This document shows positions 1-8,101 of a stretch of 64,000 nucleotides of DNA, piece by piece. The DNA comes from Pantoea sp. RIT-PI-b (GTDB lineage: Bacteria; Pseudomonadota; Gammaproteobacteria; Enterobacterales; Enterobacteriaceae). The notes beneath the pieces are model-generated. The model ran no database searches. It saw nothing but the letters and a program-made list of their open reading frames with translations, and had not been told where the DNA came from. The position numbers and the translations under genes were made by a program. The stretch is from contig NZ_LGIS01000014.1 of the NCBI RefSeq assembly GCF_001187905.1, forward strand, positions 62,001-126,000, in the 5' to 3' direction. How positions within the stretch are numbered: the stretch's first letter is position 1; every line of letters begins with the position of its first letter.

Positions 1-60
1 AAGATACCGGGCGTCACGGTGGCGGAAGTGACTATTCCGGCCGTATTGAAGAAAATTTAA
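1..60 (+). CDS. 3' end of an unidentified gene (partial)
   Basis: Only the last 19 codons are inside the window. They end in TAA, and the final residues read PAVLKKI. A strong terminator hairpin begins about 18 bp after the stop, which supports this frame as the real end of a gene on the plus strand. A second frame stays open through the terminator and was not preferred for that reason. Too little sequence remains to name a family, and the tail does not look like the acidic end of Ssb, which is near yjcB in Escherichia coli. Confidence 0.35.
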   Translation, partial: KIPGVTVAEVTIPAVLKKI

Positions 61-77
61 GAATCACACAGCAAAAT

Positions 78-106
78 AAAAAACCCCGCGCAAGCGGGGT
101 TTTTTA
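78..106 (+). terminator. Rho-independent terminator
   Basis: An 8-bp stem (AACCCCGC and GCGGGGTT) closes a GCAA tetraloop and is flanked by an A-run and a T-run. It can therefore act in both directions, ending the gene upstream and the yjcB transcript coming from the minus strand. Confidence 0.85.
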
Positions 107-116
107 TGGGCAGCGA

Positions 117-398
117 TTAAGGCATTGGCCAGTCGGTCGGCGTTTGGCTCATCACTTCGATAAAGGCGTTCTTCGAGATTTCCATAAAGTTGTGCAGATT
201 CTCCATGCTCAGCGTAATGCCAAGCAGGCCGGTAACAAACCAGCAGGACATGCCAACCCCAATTCCCCCACACAGCAGCGCCATCACGTGATGACTGTTT
301 TGACGCAGACGAATTTTCATGGTGCTGGCGAAGAACATCATTACCGCGCTCAGGAGTTCCCAGCGCATAACGATCAAACTGGTGGTTAACGTAGCCAT
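117..398 (-). CDS. yjcB: YjcB family inner-membrane protein
   Basis: Small membrane protein of 93 residues and unknown function. From memory the sequence aligns along its whole length with E. coli YjcB: it starts MATLTT, continues with RWELLSAVMMFFAST and ends with a QTPTDWPM motif. Two to three hydrophobic segments are visible, around residues 5-25 and 38-60. A longer reading frame starts 13 codons earlier, but the ATG at 398 has an AAGAGG Shine-Dalgarno at good spacing and matches the E. coli start. In E. coli the gene also lies close to the soxRS region, so the neighbourhood is conserved. A CRP-like palindrome lies about 120 bp upstream. Confidence 0.85.
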   Translation of the reverse strand: MATLTTSLIVMRWELLSAVMMFFASTMKIRLRQNSHHVMALLCGGIGVGMSCWFVTGLLGITLSMENLHNFMEISKNAFIEVMSQTPTDWPMP

Positions 399-511
399 CT
401 GTAGCAAACCTCTTAGGATCAGTGATATCCCCGACATTCGATCGACATCACGGGCGGCAAAGAAGGAAGGTCAGGGAAGCCCTTCTGGCCGTCTTACTGC
501 AAACAGGAAAG

Positions 512-527
512 TGTGACTTGGCTCACA
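512..527 (-). promoter_or_regulatory. Candidate CRP site upstream of yjcB
   Basis: The sequence TGTGA-N6-TCACA matches both conserved arms of the CRP consensus exactly. It lies in the gap between the end of soxS and the start of yjcB, both on the minus strand, so yjcB is the natural target. I did not find a convincing -10 box at a standard class I or II distance. The role in regulation is inferred. Confidence 0.55.
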
Positions 528-655
528 TTATATCACTCGATTTTAAATTTTGAACAAAATTTATACCTTGTATGGTAGAAAAATTTTTATCGAAAATTGG
601 GGGAGGAGACAGGCAGGAAAGGGGAGGTGCGCCCGCACGGGGCGCGCTGAAAAGG

Positions 656-1087
656 TTAGCTTACCGGGCAGCACTCGCCGGTAGTACGCTGGGCAAAGCT
701 GTTCATGCTGCTATCCACACAGTCAAAGCTAAGCAAGCGCGGACGCTGAATCATCGCCTGACGGCGCATGGTATGACGATAAGCGGTCGGCGTTTGCGAG
801 AACTGGCGGCGGAACACGCGCGAGAAAGTCTGCTGCGAGTCGTAACCGTACTGCATGGCGATATCAAATACCGGACGCTGAGTTTGACGCAGTGCTTCTG
901 CGGCCAGCGTCAGGCGACGTTCGCGAATATAGCCACCCAGCGTTTGTTTCGTGACGGCACGGAACATACGCTGCAGATGCCATTTTGAGTAACCTGATTT
1001 TGCTGCGACTTCATCAATTGATAGCGCTTTATCCAGATTCTGATCGATCCAGTGGGTCAGCGAATGAATGATTTCCTGTTGCATCAT
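656..1087 (-). CDS. soxS: SoxS-type AraC family redox-stress activator
   Basis: Transcription activator of the superoxide and nitric-oxide response. It belongs to the MarA/SoxS/Rob group, which are DNA-binding domains without a ligand domain. The first 107 residues follow E. coli SoxS closely, including SGYSKWHLQRMFR for the first helix-turn-helix and SQQTFSRVFRRQF for the second. The start has AAGGA seven bases upstream. Unlike the 107-residue E. coli protein, this one runs to 143 residues, with a 36-residue tail rich in Ser, Cys and Arg after the YRHTM position. The gene is divergent from soxR, and its promoter carries the SoxR box. Confidence 0.93.
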   Translation of the reverse strand: MMQQEIIHSLTHWIDQNLDKALSIDEVAAKSGYSKWHLQRMFRAVTKQTLGGYIRERRLTLAAEALRQTQRPVFDIAMQYGYDSQQTFSRVFRRQFSQTPTAYRHTMRRQAMIQRPRLLSFDCVDSSMNSFAQRTTGECCPVS

Positions 1088-1146
1088 AGCCTCATCCTTC
1101 TGATGGTTATTACCTGGTTAGAAATTCGAAGTTTTGCTGGGGTGCG

Positions 1147-1177
1147 AGTATAATTCCTCAAGTTAACTTGAGGTAAA
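1147..1177 (-). promoter_or_regulatory. soxS promoter with SoxR box
   Basis: Read on the minus strand there is a -35 box TTTACC (1172-1177) and a -10 box TATACT (1147-1152), separated by 19 bp. The spacer contains the perfect 18-bp palindrome CCTCAAGTTAACTTGAGG at 1156-1173. This is the known architecture of the E. coli soxS promoter, where SoxR untwists an overlong spacer when its iron-sulfur cluster is oxidised. Confidence 0.95.
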
Positions 1178-1185
1178 GGCCCTAA

Positions 1186-1662
1186 ATGAAAAAAGAACGC
1201 AATTACCCGAAGCCGGTGCTGACGCCGGGCGAAGTCGCCAAACGTAGCGGCGTAGCGGTCTCCGCGCTGCACTTTTATGAAACCAAAGGGTTGATTTTCA
1301 GCTCGCGCAACGGCGGCAATCAACGTCGCTATAGCCGCGACGTATTGCGCCGCGTGGCGATTATTAAAATTGCGCAACGCATCGGCATTCCACTCGCCAC
1401 GGTGAGCGATAGTCTGAACCATGTGCCGGCCAACAAGCGTATGTCGACGCAGGAGTGGGATGCGCTAACCCAACATTGGCGTGAAGAGCTGGATAAACGT
1501 ATCGAAACGCTCACCCGCTTGCGTAACGATCTTGATGGCTGCATTGGTTGCGGCTGTTTATCGATGCGAGACTGCCCGCTGCGCAATCCGGGTGACCGCC
1601 TGGGCGAACAAGGTTCGGGTGCGGTGTTACTCGATCCCGAGCAAGACGAGCAGAAGCGTTAA
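1186..1662 (+). CDS. soxR: Redox-sensitive transcriptional activator SoxR
   Basis: MerR-family sensor of 158 residues that holds a [2Fe-2S] cluster and activates soxS when oxidised. The N-terminal winged helix-turn-helix begins near [17 protein letters not shown], followed by the long dimerisation helix. The four cluster ligands are present as C-I-G-C-G-C and a later Cys, at residues 119, 122, 124 and 130, the same numbers as in E. coli. The C-terminal tail is a few residues longer. It is divergent from soxS and separated from it only by the SoxR box promoter. The glutathione S-transferase gene follows 42 bp downstream and may be co-transcribed. Confidence 0.96.
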   Translation: MKKERNYPKPVLTPGEVAKRSGVAVSALHFYETKGLIFSSRNGGNQRRYSRDVLRRVAIIKIAQRIGIPLATVSDSLNHVPANKRMSTQEWDALTQHWREELDKRIETLTRLRNDLDGCIGCGCLSMRDCPLRNPGDRLGEQGSGAVLLDPEQDEQKR

Positions 1663-1704
1663 TCCGCTATACTTGCCAGCACACTTACCGGCAAGGAAAA
1701 CCGC

Positions 1705-2370
1705 ATGATCACCGTTCACCATCTGGAAAATTCCCGCTCGCATCGCGTGTTATGGCTGCTGGAAGAGCTGGCGGTGCCTTACCAAATTAAACGTTACCAG
1801 CGCGAGAATAGCTTGCTGGCGCCCGACTCGTTAAAGAAAGTGCATCCGCTGGGAAAATCGCCGGTTATTACCGATGGCAATCGTGTGGTTGCTGAGTCAG
1901 GCGCCATCCTTGAATACCTGCAGCAGAAATATGACAGCGAACATCAGCTGATGTTAAGCGATGAAGAGGAGCAGATTCAGGCGCGTTACTGGCTGCACTA
2001 CGCTGAAGGATCGCTGATGCCGCTGCTGGTGATGAAGCTGGTGTTTGCGCAGCTGGGCAAAAAGCCGGTGCCGTGGCTGTTGCGTCCGGCGGGTATTGCG
2101 CTGAGCAAAGGGATTCAAAAAGCCTGGCTGAACAAACAGCTGGCGTTGCACGGCAGCGTGATCGAACAACATCTCTCGCAGCATCCCTTTTTTGCCGGTT
2201 CACGATTTAGCATCGCCGATGTGCAGATGAGCTTCCCGCTGCTGGCACTGCAAATGCGCGGTTCCCTGCGTGATATGCCCGCCACCGCGCGCTGGCTGGA
2301 AACTATGCAGCAGCGCGCCGCCTGGCAGCGCGCGTTAGAGCAGGGTGGCCCGATTCAACTGCAGAGTTGA
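1705..2370 (+). CDS. Glutathione S-transferase family protein
   Basis: Cytoplasmic protein of 221 residues with the classic two-part GST layout. The thioredoxin-like domain (about 1-80) has SRSHRVLWLLEEL near the active site and the VAESGAILEYL motif that binds the gamma-glutamyl group. The rest is an all-helical domain with the conserved SIADVQMSF cap. An AAGGA sits at good spacing from the ATG. Placement directly after soxR suggests a role in detoxifying electrophiles or oxidised products, which is inference. The exact substrate cannot be read from the sequence. Confidence 0.85.
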   Translation: MITVHHLENSRSHRVLWLLEELAVPYQIKRYQRENSLLAPDSLKKVHPLGKSPVITDGNRVVAESGAILEYLQQKYDSEHQLMLSDEEEQIQARYWLHYAEGSLMPLLVMKLVFAQLGKKPVPWLLRPAGIALSKGIQKAWLNKQLALHGSVIEQHLSQHPFFAGSRFSIADVQMSFPLLALQMRGSLRDMPATARWLETMQQRAAWQRALEQGGPIQLQS

Positions 2371-2377
2371 TTGCGGC

Positions 2378-2443
2378 CAGGTCGCCATGAATGACGACCC
2401 AACAAAGCCCATGATCGTAGGGTCGCCATTCATGGCGACCTGG
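2378..2443 (+). repeat. Palindromic intergenic repeat, family A
   Basis: Two adjacent imperfect or perfect palindromes built on GGTCGCCAT and ATGGCGACC. The same unit, often paired with a GGTGCGCAT/ATGCGCACC palindrome, recurs at least seven more times in the window, nearly always just after a stop codon. The first palindrome here is degenerate (ATGACGACC). Confidence 0.8.
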
Positions 2444-2504
2444 GAAACCCATTGGCTGGATTTATCCTGTATTACCCGCGATTAGTAGTTGAAAACGCCA
2501 TGCC

Positions 2505-2532
2505 AAAGGCCAGATAATCGTTTGCCTTTTTT
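2505..2532 (+). terminator. Possible terminator after the soxR-gst unit
   Basis: A short stem AAAGGC/GCCTTT with a 13-base loop runs directly into a T-tract. The stem is weak, so this is only a candidate end for the soxR-gst transcript. Confidence 0.4.
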
Positions 2533-2567
2533 CCGTGTCCCCCTTTTACGACCTGGAATACGCGGCG

Positions 2568-2583
2568 ACGTAAACGTTTGCCT
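2568..2583 (+). promoter_or_regulatory. Candidate PurR operator for ghxP
   Basis: ACGTAAACGTTTGCCT differs from the PurR consensus ACGCAAACGTTTGCGT at two positions and keeps the AAACGTTT core. It lies 85 bp before the ghxP start. PurR control of this purine permease group has been proposed in gammaproteobacteria, so the match fits the gene. Confidence 0.65.
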
Positions 2584-2668
2584 GATTTTCTTCAGGAAAA
2601 GCTTCATCAGGGAGCGGCAAACGTGCGCCGTGCGGCGACTCACATCACAAAAATATTGAGGAATGATT

Positions 2669-4018
2669 ATGTCTGGCGAATCGCGCCCGGCCAGTGGAAA
2701 ACTGGACGCCTGGTTCAACATTTCTGCACGCGGCAGCAGCGTGCGTCAGGAAGTATTGGCGGGTCTCACCACGTTTCTGGCGATGGTGTACTCGGTTATC
2801 GTGGTGCCCGGCATGTTGGGCAAAGCGGGCTTCTCGCCAACGGCGGTGTTCGTTGCTACCTGCCTGGTGGCAAGCATCGGTTCGATCGTCATGGGCCTCT
2901 GGGCCAACCTGCCAATGGCGATTGGCTGCGCTATCTCGCTGACCGCCTTCACCGCTTTTAGCCTGGTGCTCGGCCAGCACATTAGTGTACCGGTGGCGCT
3001 GGGCGCCGTTTTCCTGATGGGCTTACTGTTTACGCTAATTTCGGTAACCGGTATTCGCGCGTGGATCCTGCGTAACTTACCGATGGGCGTCGCGCATGGC
3101 ACCGGCGTCGGCATCGGTCTGTTCCTGCTGCTGATCGCCGCTGACGGCATTGGTTTGGTGGTGAAGAACCCGGCGGCAGGTTTGCCGGTAGCATTGGGCC
3201 ACTTCGCCTCGTTTCCGGTGATCATGGCGCTGGTAGGCCTGGCGGCGATTTTCGGCCTGGAGAAACGGCGCGTGCCGGGCGGCATTCTGCTGACCATCAT
3301 CGCCATCTCGATTATTGGTCTGATTTTCGATCCAGCGGTGACCTATCAAGGTCTGTTTGCCATGCCAAGCCTGAAGGATGCTAACGGTCAATCGGCGATG
3401 TTTAGCCTGGATATCATGGGTGCGCTGCAACCGGTGGTGCTGCCAAGCGTTCTGGCGCTGGTGATGACGGCGGTGTTTGATGCCACCGGTACCATCCGCG
3501 CGGTAGCGGGGCAGGCCAATCTGCTGGATAAAGAGGGGCAGATTATCAACGGCGGCCGCGCGTTAACCACCGATTCACTCAGCAGCGTGTTTGCAGGTCT
3601 GGTCGGCGCATCGCCGGCTGCGGTCTATATCGAATCGGCGGCGGGCACCGCAGCCGGCGGGAAAACCGGTCTGACGGCGATTGTGGTCGGTTTGCTGTTC
3701 CTGATGATTCTGTTCATGTCGCCGCTGGCGTATCTGGTTCCGGCTTACGCAACTGCTCCGGCGCTGATGTACGTGGGCCTGCTGATGCTGAGCAACGTGG
3801 CCAAAATCGACTTCAACGATTTCGTTGATGCGATGTCTGGCTTGCTGACCGCGGTGTTCATCGTACTCACTTGCAACATTGTGACCGGCATTATGCTCGG
3901 CTTCGCTTCATTGGTGATTGGTCGCCTGTTTGCCGGCGAGTGGCGCAAACTTAACGTCGGCACCGTGGTGATTGCTGTCGCACTGGTGGCGTTCTATGCC
4001 GGTGGCTGGGCCATCTGA
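2669..4018 (+). CDS. ghxP: Guanine/hypoxanthine permease GhxP
   Basis: Inner-membrane purine:proton symporter of the NCS2 AzgA-like branch (449 residues, about 12-14 membrane segments). Long stretches match E. coli GhxP (YjcD), including [20 protein letters not shown] near the N-terminus, [19 protein letters not shown] in the middle and the end FYAGGWAI. Two in-frame ATGs lie close together. The second, at 2669, is 8 bases from GAGG, whereas the first is only 2 bases away, so the second was chosen. A PurR-like box precedes the gene and a strong terminator follows it. Its position between soxR and yjcE matches E. coli. Confidence 0.94.
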   Translation: MSGESRPASGKLDAWFNISARGSSVRQEVLAGLTTFLAMVYSVIVVPGMLGKAGFSPTAVFVATCLVASIGSIVMGLWANLPMAIGCAISLTAFTAFSLVLGQHISVPVALGAVFLMGLLFTLISVTGIRAWILRNLPMGVAHGTGVGIGLFLLLIAADGIGLVVKNPAAGLPVALGHFASFPVIMALVGLAAIFGLEKRRVPGGILLTIIAISIIGLIFDPAVTYQGLFAMPSLKDANGQSAMFSLDIMGALQPVVLPSVLALVMTAVFDATGTIRAVAGQANLLDKEGQIINGGRALTTDSLSSVFAGLVGASPAAVYIESAAGTAAGGKTGLTAIVVGLLFLMILFMSPLAYLVPAYATAPALMYVGLLMLSNVAKIDFNDFVDAMSGLLTAVFIVLTCNIVTGIMLGFASLVIGRLFAGEWRKLNVGTVVIAVALVAFYAGGWAI

Positions 4019-4060
4019 CTCCAAAGCGAATAAATTTCAAGATTATTCTCTTTCTGCTCC

Positions 4061-4102
4061 ACGCCGCACATCGGGTTGCCCCGCTGTGCGGCGTTTTGTT
4101 TT
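4061..4102 (+). terminator. Rho-independent terminator of ghxP
   Basis: A 10-bp perfect stem (ACGCCGCACA with TGTGCGGCGT) and a 14-base loop are followed by TTTTGTTTT. It lies between ghxP and yjcE. Confidence 0.85.
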
Positions 4103-4157
4103 ACACTTTCCCACGCAACAACATCGCTTTAATGAAATTGATTCGCCTAAGGACAGC

Positions 4158-5807
4158 ATGGAAATCTTCTTTACTATTCTCATCATGACGCTGGTGGTTT
4201 CACTCTCCAGCGTGGCGGCACGCATTCTGCCGTTCCAAATTCCGCTGCCGCTGGTGCAAATTGCCGCCGGTGCATTACTCGCTTTTCCCGTCTTCGGCCT
4301 GCATGTCGATTTTGATCCGGAACTGTTCCTCGTGCTGTTTATTCCGCCGCTGCTGTTTGCAGATGGCTGGAAAACGCCGATTAACGAGTTTCTCCATCAC
4401 GGTCGTGAAATCATGGGGTTGGCGCTGGTTCTGGTGCTGATTACCGTGGTCGGGATTGGCTACCTGATTTACTGGCTGGTGCCGGGGATTCCGCTGATTC
4501 CCGCCTTTGCGCTGGCGGCGGTGCTCTCGCCAACCGATGCCGTGGCGCTGTCCGGCATTGTGGGTGAAGGGCGTATCCCGAAAAAAATCATGTCGATTGT
4601 GCAGGGCGAAGCCCTGATGAATGACGCATCTGGCCTGGTGTCGCTGAAGTTTGCCGTTGCGGTGGCGATGGGCACCATGGTGTTTACCTGGGGCGGCGCC
4701 AGCGTCGAGTTCCTCAAAGTGGCGGTCGGCGGTTTGGTTGCCGGCGTGGTGATCTGCTGGCTGTATGGCCGCTCGCTGCGTCTGCTGAGCCGCTGGAGCG
4801 GGGACGATCCGGCCACCCAAACCGTGCTGCTGCTGCTGTTACCGTTCGCCTCCTACCTGATTGCGGAACACCTTGGCGTCTCGGGTATCCTCGCTGCCGT
4901 GGCGGCAGGTATGACCATCACGCGCTCCGGCATTATCCGTCAGGCGCCGCTCGCCATGCGCCTGCGCGCCAATAGCGTGTGGCAGATGTTGGAATTCGTC
5001 TTCAACGGCATGGTGTTCCTGATGCTCGGTCTGCAGCTGCCAGACATCCTGGCCACCTCCATTGCGCAGGCCAACGCCGATCCAAACGTCGAGCTGTGGA
5101 TGCTGTTCACTGACGTCTTCCTGGTTTATGCCGCGCTGATGGTCGTGCGTTTTGGTTGGTTGTGGATCATGAAGCGCACCAGCATGCGCCTGCTGAAGAA
5201 GAAGCCGCTGGAGTTTACCAACTACTCACTGCGCGAACTGTTGATTGCCTCGTTTGCTGGGGTGCGCGGTGCCATCACGCTGGCGGGTGTGCTGTCGATT
5301 CCACTGTTCCTCAGCAACGGCGATCCGTTCCCGGCGCGCTACGAGTTGGTGTTCATCGCCACCGGCGTGATTCTGATTTCGCTGCTGGTTGGCGTGGTGC
5401 TGCTGCCGATTCTGCTGCGCGATGTGGAGAGCATCGATAAGGTAGGTCATCGTCGTGAGATTCAATTCGCGCGTGCGGCCATGGCGGGCGTGGCGATTGA
5501 AAGCCTGCACAAAATGGAGCAGCGTCTGGAGACCGACACCGAAGAGAACATCGATCCGGAGCTGCTGAAGGAAGTGAGTTTGCGGGTGATCGGTAATCTG
5601 CGTCGCCGCGCCGAGGGTAAAAACGATATCGAGCAGGCGCAGTTTGCCGAAAACCTTGAGCGTCGTTTCCGCCTCAACGCGCTGCGTGCCGAGCGCGCCG
5701 AGGTGTATCACCTGCGTGCCACCCAGGAAATTTCCAACGAGACGATGCAGAAACTGCTGCACGATCTCGATCTGCTGGAAGCGCTGCTGATAGAGAAAGA
5801 GGAGTAG
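4158..5807 (+). CDS. yjcE: Na+/H+ antiporter YjcE
   Basis: CPA1-family cation/proton antiporter of 549 residues, the same length as E. coli YjcE. About 12 membrane segments carry the family signatures LSPTDAVALSGI, GEALMNDASGLVSLKFA (with the paired Asn-Asp thought to bind the ion) and GVRGAITLAGVLSIP. A charged cytoplasmic tail with likely coiled coil follows residue 420. The reading frame is open far upstream, into the ghxP end and its terminator, but the ATG at 4158 has AAGGA nearby and gives the family length. It is probably transcribed on its own. Confidence 0.92.
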   Translation: MEIFFTILIMTLVVSLSSVAARILPFQIPLPLVQIAAGALLAFPVFGLHVDFDPELFLVLFIPPLLFADGWKTPINEFLHHGREIMGLALVLVLITVVGIGYLIYWLVPGIPLIPAFALAAVLSPTDAVALSGIVGEGRIPKKIMSIVQGEALMNDASGLVSLKFAVAVAMGTMVFTWGGASVEFLKVAVGGLVAGVVICWLYGRSLRLLSRWSGDDPATQTVLLLLLPFASYLIAEHLGVSGILAAVAAGMTITRSGIIRQAPLAMRLRANSVWQMLEFVFNGMVFLMLGLQLPDILATSIAQANADPNVELWMLFTDVFLVYAALMVVRFGWLWIMKRTSMRLLKKKPLEFTNYSLRELLIASFAGVRGAITLAGVLSIPLFLSNGDPFPARYELVFIATGVILISLLVGVVLLPILLRDVESIDKVGHRREIQFARAAMAGVAIESLHKMEQRLETDTEENIDPELLKEVSLRVIGNLRRRAEGKNDIEQAQFAENLERRFRLNALRAERAEVYHLRATQEISNETMQKLLHDLDLLEALLIEKEE

Positions 5808-5824
5808 CAGTCGCTGTGTCATCC

Positions 5825-5892
5825 GGGTGCGCATGAATGCGCACCCTACGAAAACCCAGCCAAATAACGTAGGGTCGCCATTTATGGCGACC
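5825..5892 (+). repeat. Palindromic intergenic repeat, family A
   Basis: Two-module form: a perfect palindrome GGGTGCGCATgaATGCGCACCC (split by two bases), a 22-base linker, then GGTCGCCATTTATGGCGACC. It sits between the convergent ends of yjcE and the LysR gene. Confidence 0.85.
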
Positions 5893-5902
5893 GATTCAGA
5901 AT

Positions 5903-6805
5903 TTACACCGATAGCCGCGGCGCCGTATCCGGCCAGTGTTCACGGCAGCAATCAATCCACGCCTGAGCGCTGCGCGACAAGTAGCTGCCTTCCCGCCAAA
6001 TCAAACCTAAACTCCACTGCAGCTCCGACTCCAGCGGCAGCCACAGCAGCGATTGCTTATCCAGCCGCTGACAGATCGGCTCCGGCAGAATCGCCAAGCC
6101 CATGCCCGCTTGCACCATCGCCGCAAGAAAATCCCACTGCGCGCTGCGCAGCGCAATATTCGGCGTCAAATTAAGGCGCTGAAACGCTTTTTTGATCTGG
6201 CGATTGAGCGCGAACTCTTCGTTGAGGATCAGCAGCGGATGTTTGGCTAACTCTTTTAGTCCGACTTGAGTGTGGTCGAGCCAGATGTCGCTACGCGGTA
6301 AAAGCACGCACAGCGGATGATGCATCAACTCCAGCGTGTTGAGCGGCAGCTCGGCATCGATCGGTAGCGCGGTGAGGGCGATATCGAGCGCGCCACTCAG
6401 CACCGCTTGCTGTGCCGTCAGGCCGCCAAATTCGGCAATTTTCAATTCAACGCCGGGATAACGGCGGCGAAAGGCGGAGATTGATCCGGCCATCTGCATG
6501 CCGACCATCGGGGGAATCCCCAGGCGCAGCTCGCCAGTTTTCAGCTGGTTGATGTCGCCCAGCTGCGCCTCAAGCTGATGAAACTCCTGCAGAATCGCCA
6601 GTCCGCGCTGATAAACTGCCTGGCCGCTGTCGGTAAGATGCAGTTTGCGTCCTTCGCGCAGCAGCAGGGTGCAGCCCAGCTCCTCTTCCAGCTGGCGTAG
6701 CATTTTGCTGATGGTGGGCTGCGTCACGTAGAGCTTCTCGGCGGCGCGGGTAAAGCTTTGCTGGCGGACCACTTCGGTAAAGTAGCGCAGCGCTCGCACG
6801 TCCAT
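5903..6805 (-). CDS. LysR family regulator, likely controls lrgAB/cidAB-like genes
   Basis: LysR-type regulator of 300 residues. The N-terminal winged helix contains QQSFTRAAEKLYVTQPTISKML, and a periplasmic-binding-like effector domain follows from about residue 90. It is divergent from the CidA/LrgA-LrgB pair, the same arrangement as CidR or YwbI regulators next to holin-like genes in other bacteria, so control of that pair is likely. The ATG at 6805 is six bases from AAGGA, whereas the ATG at 6811 touches it, so 6805 was chosen. The effector is unknown. Acetate or other overflow products are known signals for CidR-type proteins in Firmicutes. Confidence 0.85.
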   Translation of the reverse strand: MDVRALRYFTEVVRQQSFTRAAEKLYVTQPTISKMLRQLEEELGCTLLLREGRKLHLTDSGQAVYQRGLAILQEFHQLEAQLGDINQLKTGELRLGIPPMVGMQMAGSISAFRRRYPGVELKIAEFGGLTAQQAVLSGALDIALTALPIDAELPLNTLELMHHPLCVLLPRSDIWLDHTQVGLKELAKHPLLILNEEFALNRQIKKAFQRLNLTPNIALRSAQWDFLAAMVQAGMGLAILPEPICQRLDKQSLLWLPLESELQWSLGLIWREGSYLSRSAQAWIDCCREHWPDTAPRLSV

Positions 6806-6828
6806 AAGCATTCCTTTTTGGCATAGTT

Positions 6829-6876
6829 TGAATGATTTTAATTCATTTCTTTCACAGTTTGCGGCGGATTTATACT
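6829..6876 (+). promoter_or_regulatory. Divergent control region of the lrgAB-like operon
   Basis: An inverted repeat TGAAT-N7-ATTCA (6829-6845) has the size of a LysR box. It is followed by a good -10 box TATACT at 6871-6876, but no good -35 box lies 17 bp upstream of it. A weak -35 next to a LysR-type site is typical of an activator-dependent promoter. Confidence 0.5.
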
Positions 6877-6907
6877 AGTCCCTGAATTTTTCATGGGGGA
6901 AAAGGAA

Positions 6908-7330
6908 ATGATGGCATTAAGTCCGCGCAGAACGGATCTCCTGCAACACGCTTTTATTCCGCTGCAGCTGGGGCTGTATGTGGGTTTGTTTATCTTCAGC
7001 GACCGGCTGGTGAGCTGGCTGCATCTGCCGTTGCCCGCTAACGTGGTCGGCATGGTGCTGCTGTTAGGGTTGATCATGACGCGCATTGTGCCGCTGCGCT
7101 GGGTGAAAGCGGGCGCTAACTGGCTGCTGGCGGAAATGCTGCTGTTCTTTATTCCAGCGGTCGTGGCGGTGGTGAACTACAGCGACTTGCTGCGCAGCGA
7201 AGGCTGGCGCATCTGCGTGGTGATTGGCGTGAGCACTTTACTGGTGCTGGCTTCCACTTCTCTGGTGGTCGATCGTTTATATCGCTACGAACTGGCGCGT
7301 GCCGCGCGTAAGCAGGCGCATGATGAATGA
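6908..7330 (+). CDS. CidA/LrgA family holin-like protein
   Basis: Small inner-membrane protein of about 140 residues with four hydrophobic segments. It has the family features LPLPANVVGMVLLLGLI and LLAEMLLFFIPAVVAVVNY. Members work with an LrgB partner and have been linked to murein hydrolase control, pyruvate or acetate export and programmed lysis. Three in-frame ATGs are possible (6893, 6908 and 6911). The GGGGGAAAAGGA tract favours 6908 or 6911. The gene overlaps the next by 8 bp, so the two are translationally coupled. Confidence 0.85.
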   Translation: MMALSPRRTDLLQHAFIPLQLGLYVGLFIFSDRLVSWLHLPLPANVVGMVLLLGLIMTRIVPLRWVKAGANWLLAEMLLFFIPAVVAVVNYSDLLRSEGWRICVVIGVSTLLVLASTSLVVDRLYRYELARAARKQAHDE

Positions 7331-8018
7331 TCTGCTGATAAGCCTGCTGTGTCTGGCGTTCACGCTGCTGGTCTATTACATCAACAAGATGCTCTATCGT
7401 CGCTGGCGCACGCTATTGCTGATGCCGTTGGTGCTTACGCCGCTGGTGCTGGTCGCGCTGCTGCTGCTCACCCATGTGAGCTGGAAAAATTACATTGCCG
7501 AAAGTCACTGGCTGATTTGGTTGCTGGGTCCGGCAACGCTGGCGTTCGCCGTGCCGGTGTATGAGAACCTCGAGATCATCAAACGTCACTGGCTGTCGCT
7601 GAGTGTCGGCGTACTTACCGCCACGTTGGTGGCGGTCTGCAGCTCGGTGTGGCTGGCGCGTCTGCTGACGCTGCCGGAAACCATCCAGCGCAGTCTGGCG
7701 GTGCGCTCGATTACCACGCCGTTCGCGCTGGCGGCGGCGCAACCTATTGGCGGCCAGCCCGATCTGGTGGCGCTATTTGTGGTGATCACCGGCGTGTTCG
7801 GCATGGCGGTGGGGGATGTGCTGTTTCTGCGTATCGCCATCAAGCAGGGCGTGGCGAAGGGCGCAGGTTTTGGTGCGGCATCACATGGCGCGGGTACCGC
7901 GCGTGCCTATCAACTCGGCCAGCAGGAGGGCGTGGTATCCAGCCTGGTGATGATGCTGTCGGGCGTGGTGACGGTGATTCTGGCTCCGCTGCTGAGCCAT
8001 CTGCTGTGGGCAGCATAG
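7323..8018 (+). CDS. LrgB family membrane protein
   Basis: Integral membrane protein of 231 residues, partner of the CidA/LrgA-like protein encoded just upstream. Family motifs include VRSITTPFALAAAQPIGGQP and FGAASHGAGTARAYQLGQQ. About seven membrane spans are predicted by eye. The start overlaps the upstream stop (ATGATGAATGA), and 7320 is an equally possible first codon. It probably forms a two-gene operon under the divergent LysR regulator. Confidence 0.88.
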   Translation: MNDLLISLLCLAFTLLVYYINKMLYRRWRTLLLMPLVLTPLVLVALLLLTHVSWKNYIAESHWLIWLLGPATLAFAVPVYENLEIIKRHWLSLSVGVLTATLVAVCSSVWLARLLTLPETIQRSLAVRSITTPFALAAAQPIGGQPDLVALFVVITGVFGMAVGDVLFLRIAIKQGVAKGAGFGAASHGAGTARAYQLGQQEGVVSSLVMMLSGVVTVILAPLLSHLLWAA

Positions 8019-8101
8019 CGGTTCATTTTCAAGCCAGGGCTTATTTTGCTTCCTTGTCGTTTTGCTTACTGTTTGTTCGCGCAAACAACAAGGAAGCGAC
8101 A

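Noticed and set aside
2..140. Alternative reading frame at the left edge that stays open through the first terminator
   Set aside because: A real gene is unlikely to read through a strong bidirectional terminator. The frame ending in TAA at 58-60 is preferred.
572..988. 138-codon open frame on the plus strand opposite soxS
   Set aside because: It is antisense to soxS, whose homology and promoter are clear.
2462..2660. Possible SraL/RyjA small RNA between soxR-gst and ghxP, as at the E. coli position
   Set aside because: I could not recognise the conserved sequence or a convincing matching terminator on the minus strand. A covariance-model search would be needed.
3972..4157. Upstream extension of yjcE to 611 residues
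   Set aside because: It would overlap the end of ghxP and translate through a strong terminator. The start at 4158 gives the E. coli length of 549.
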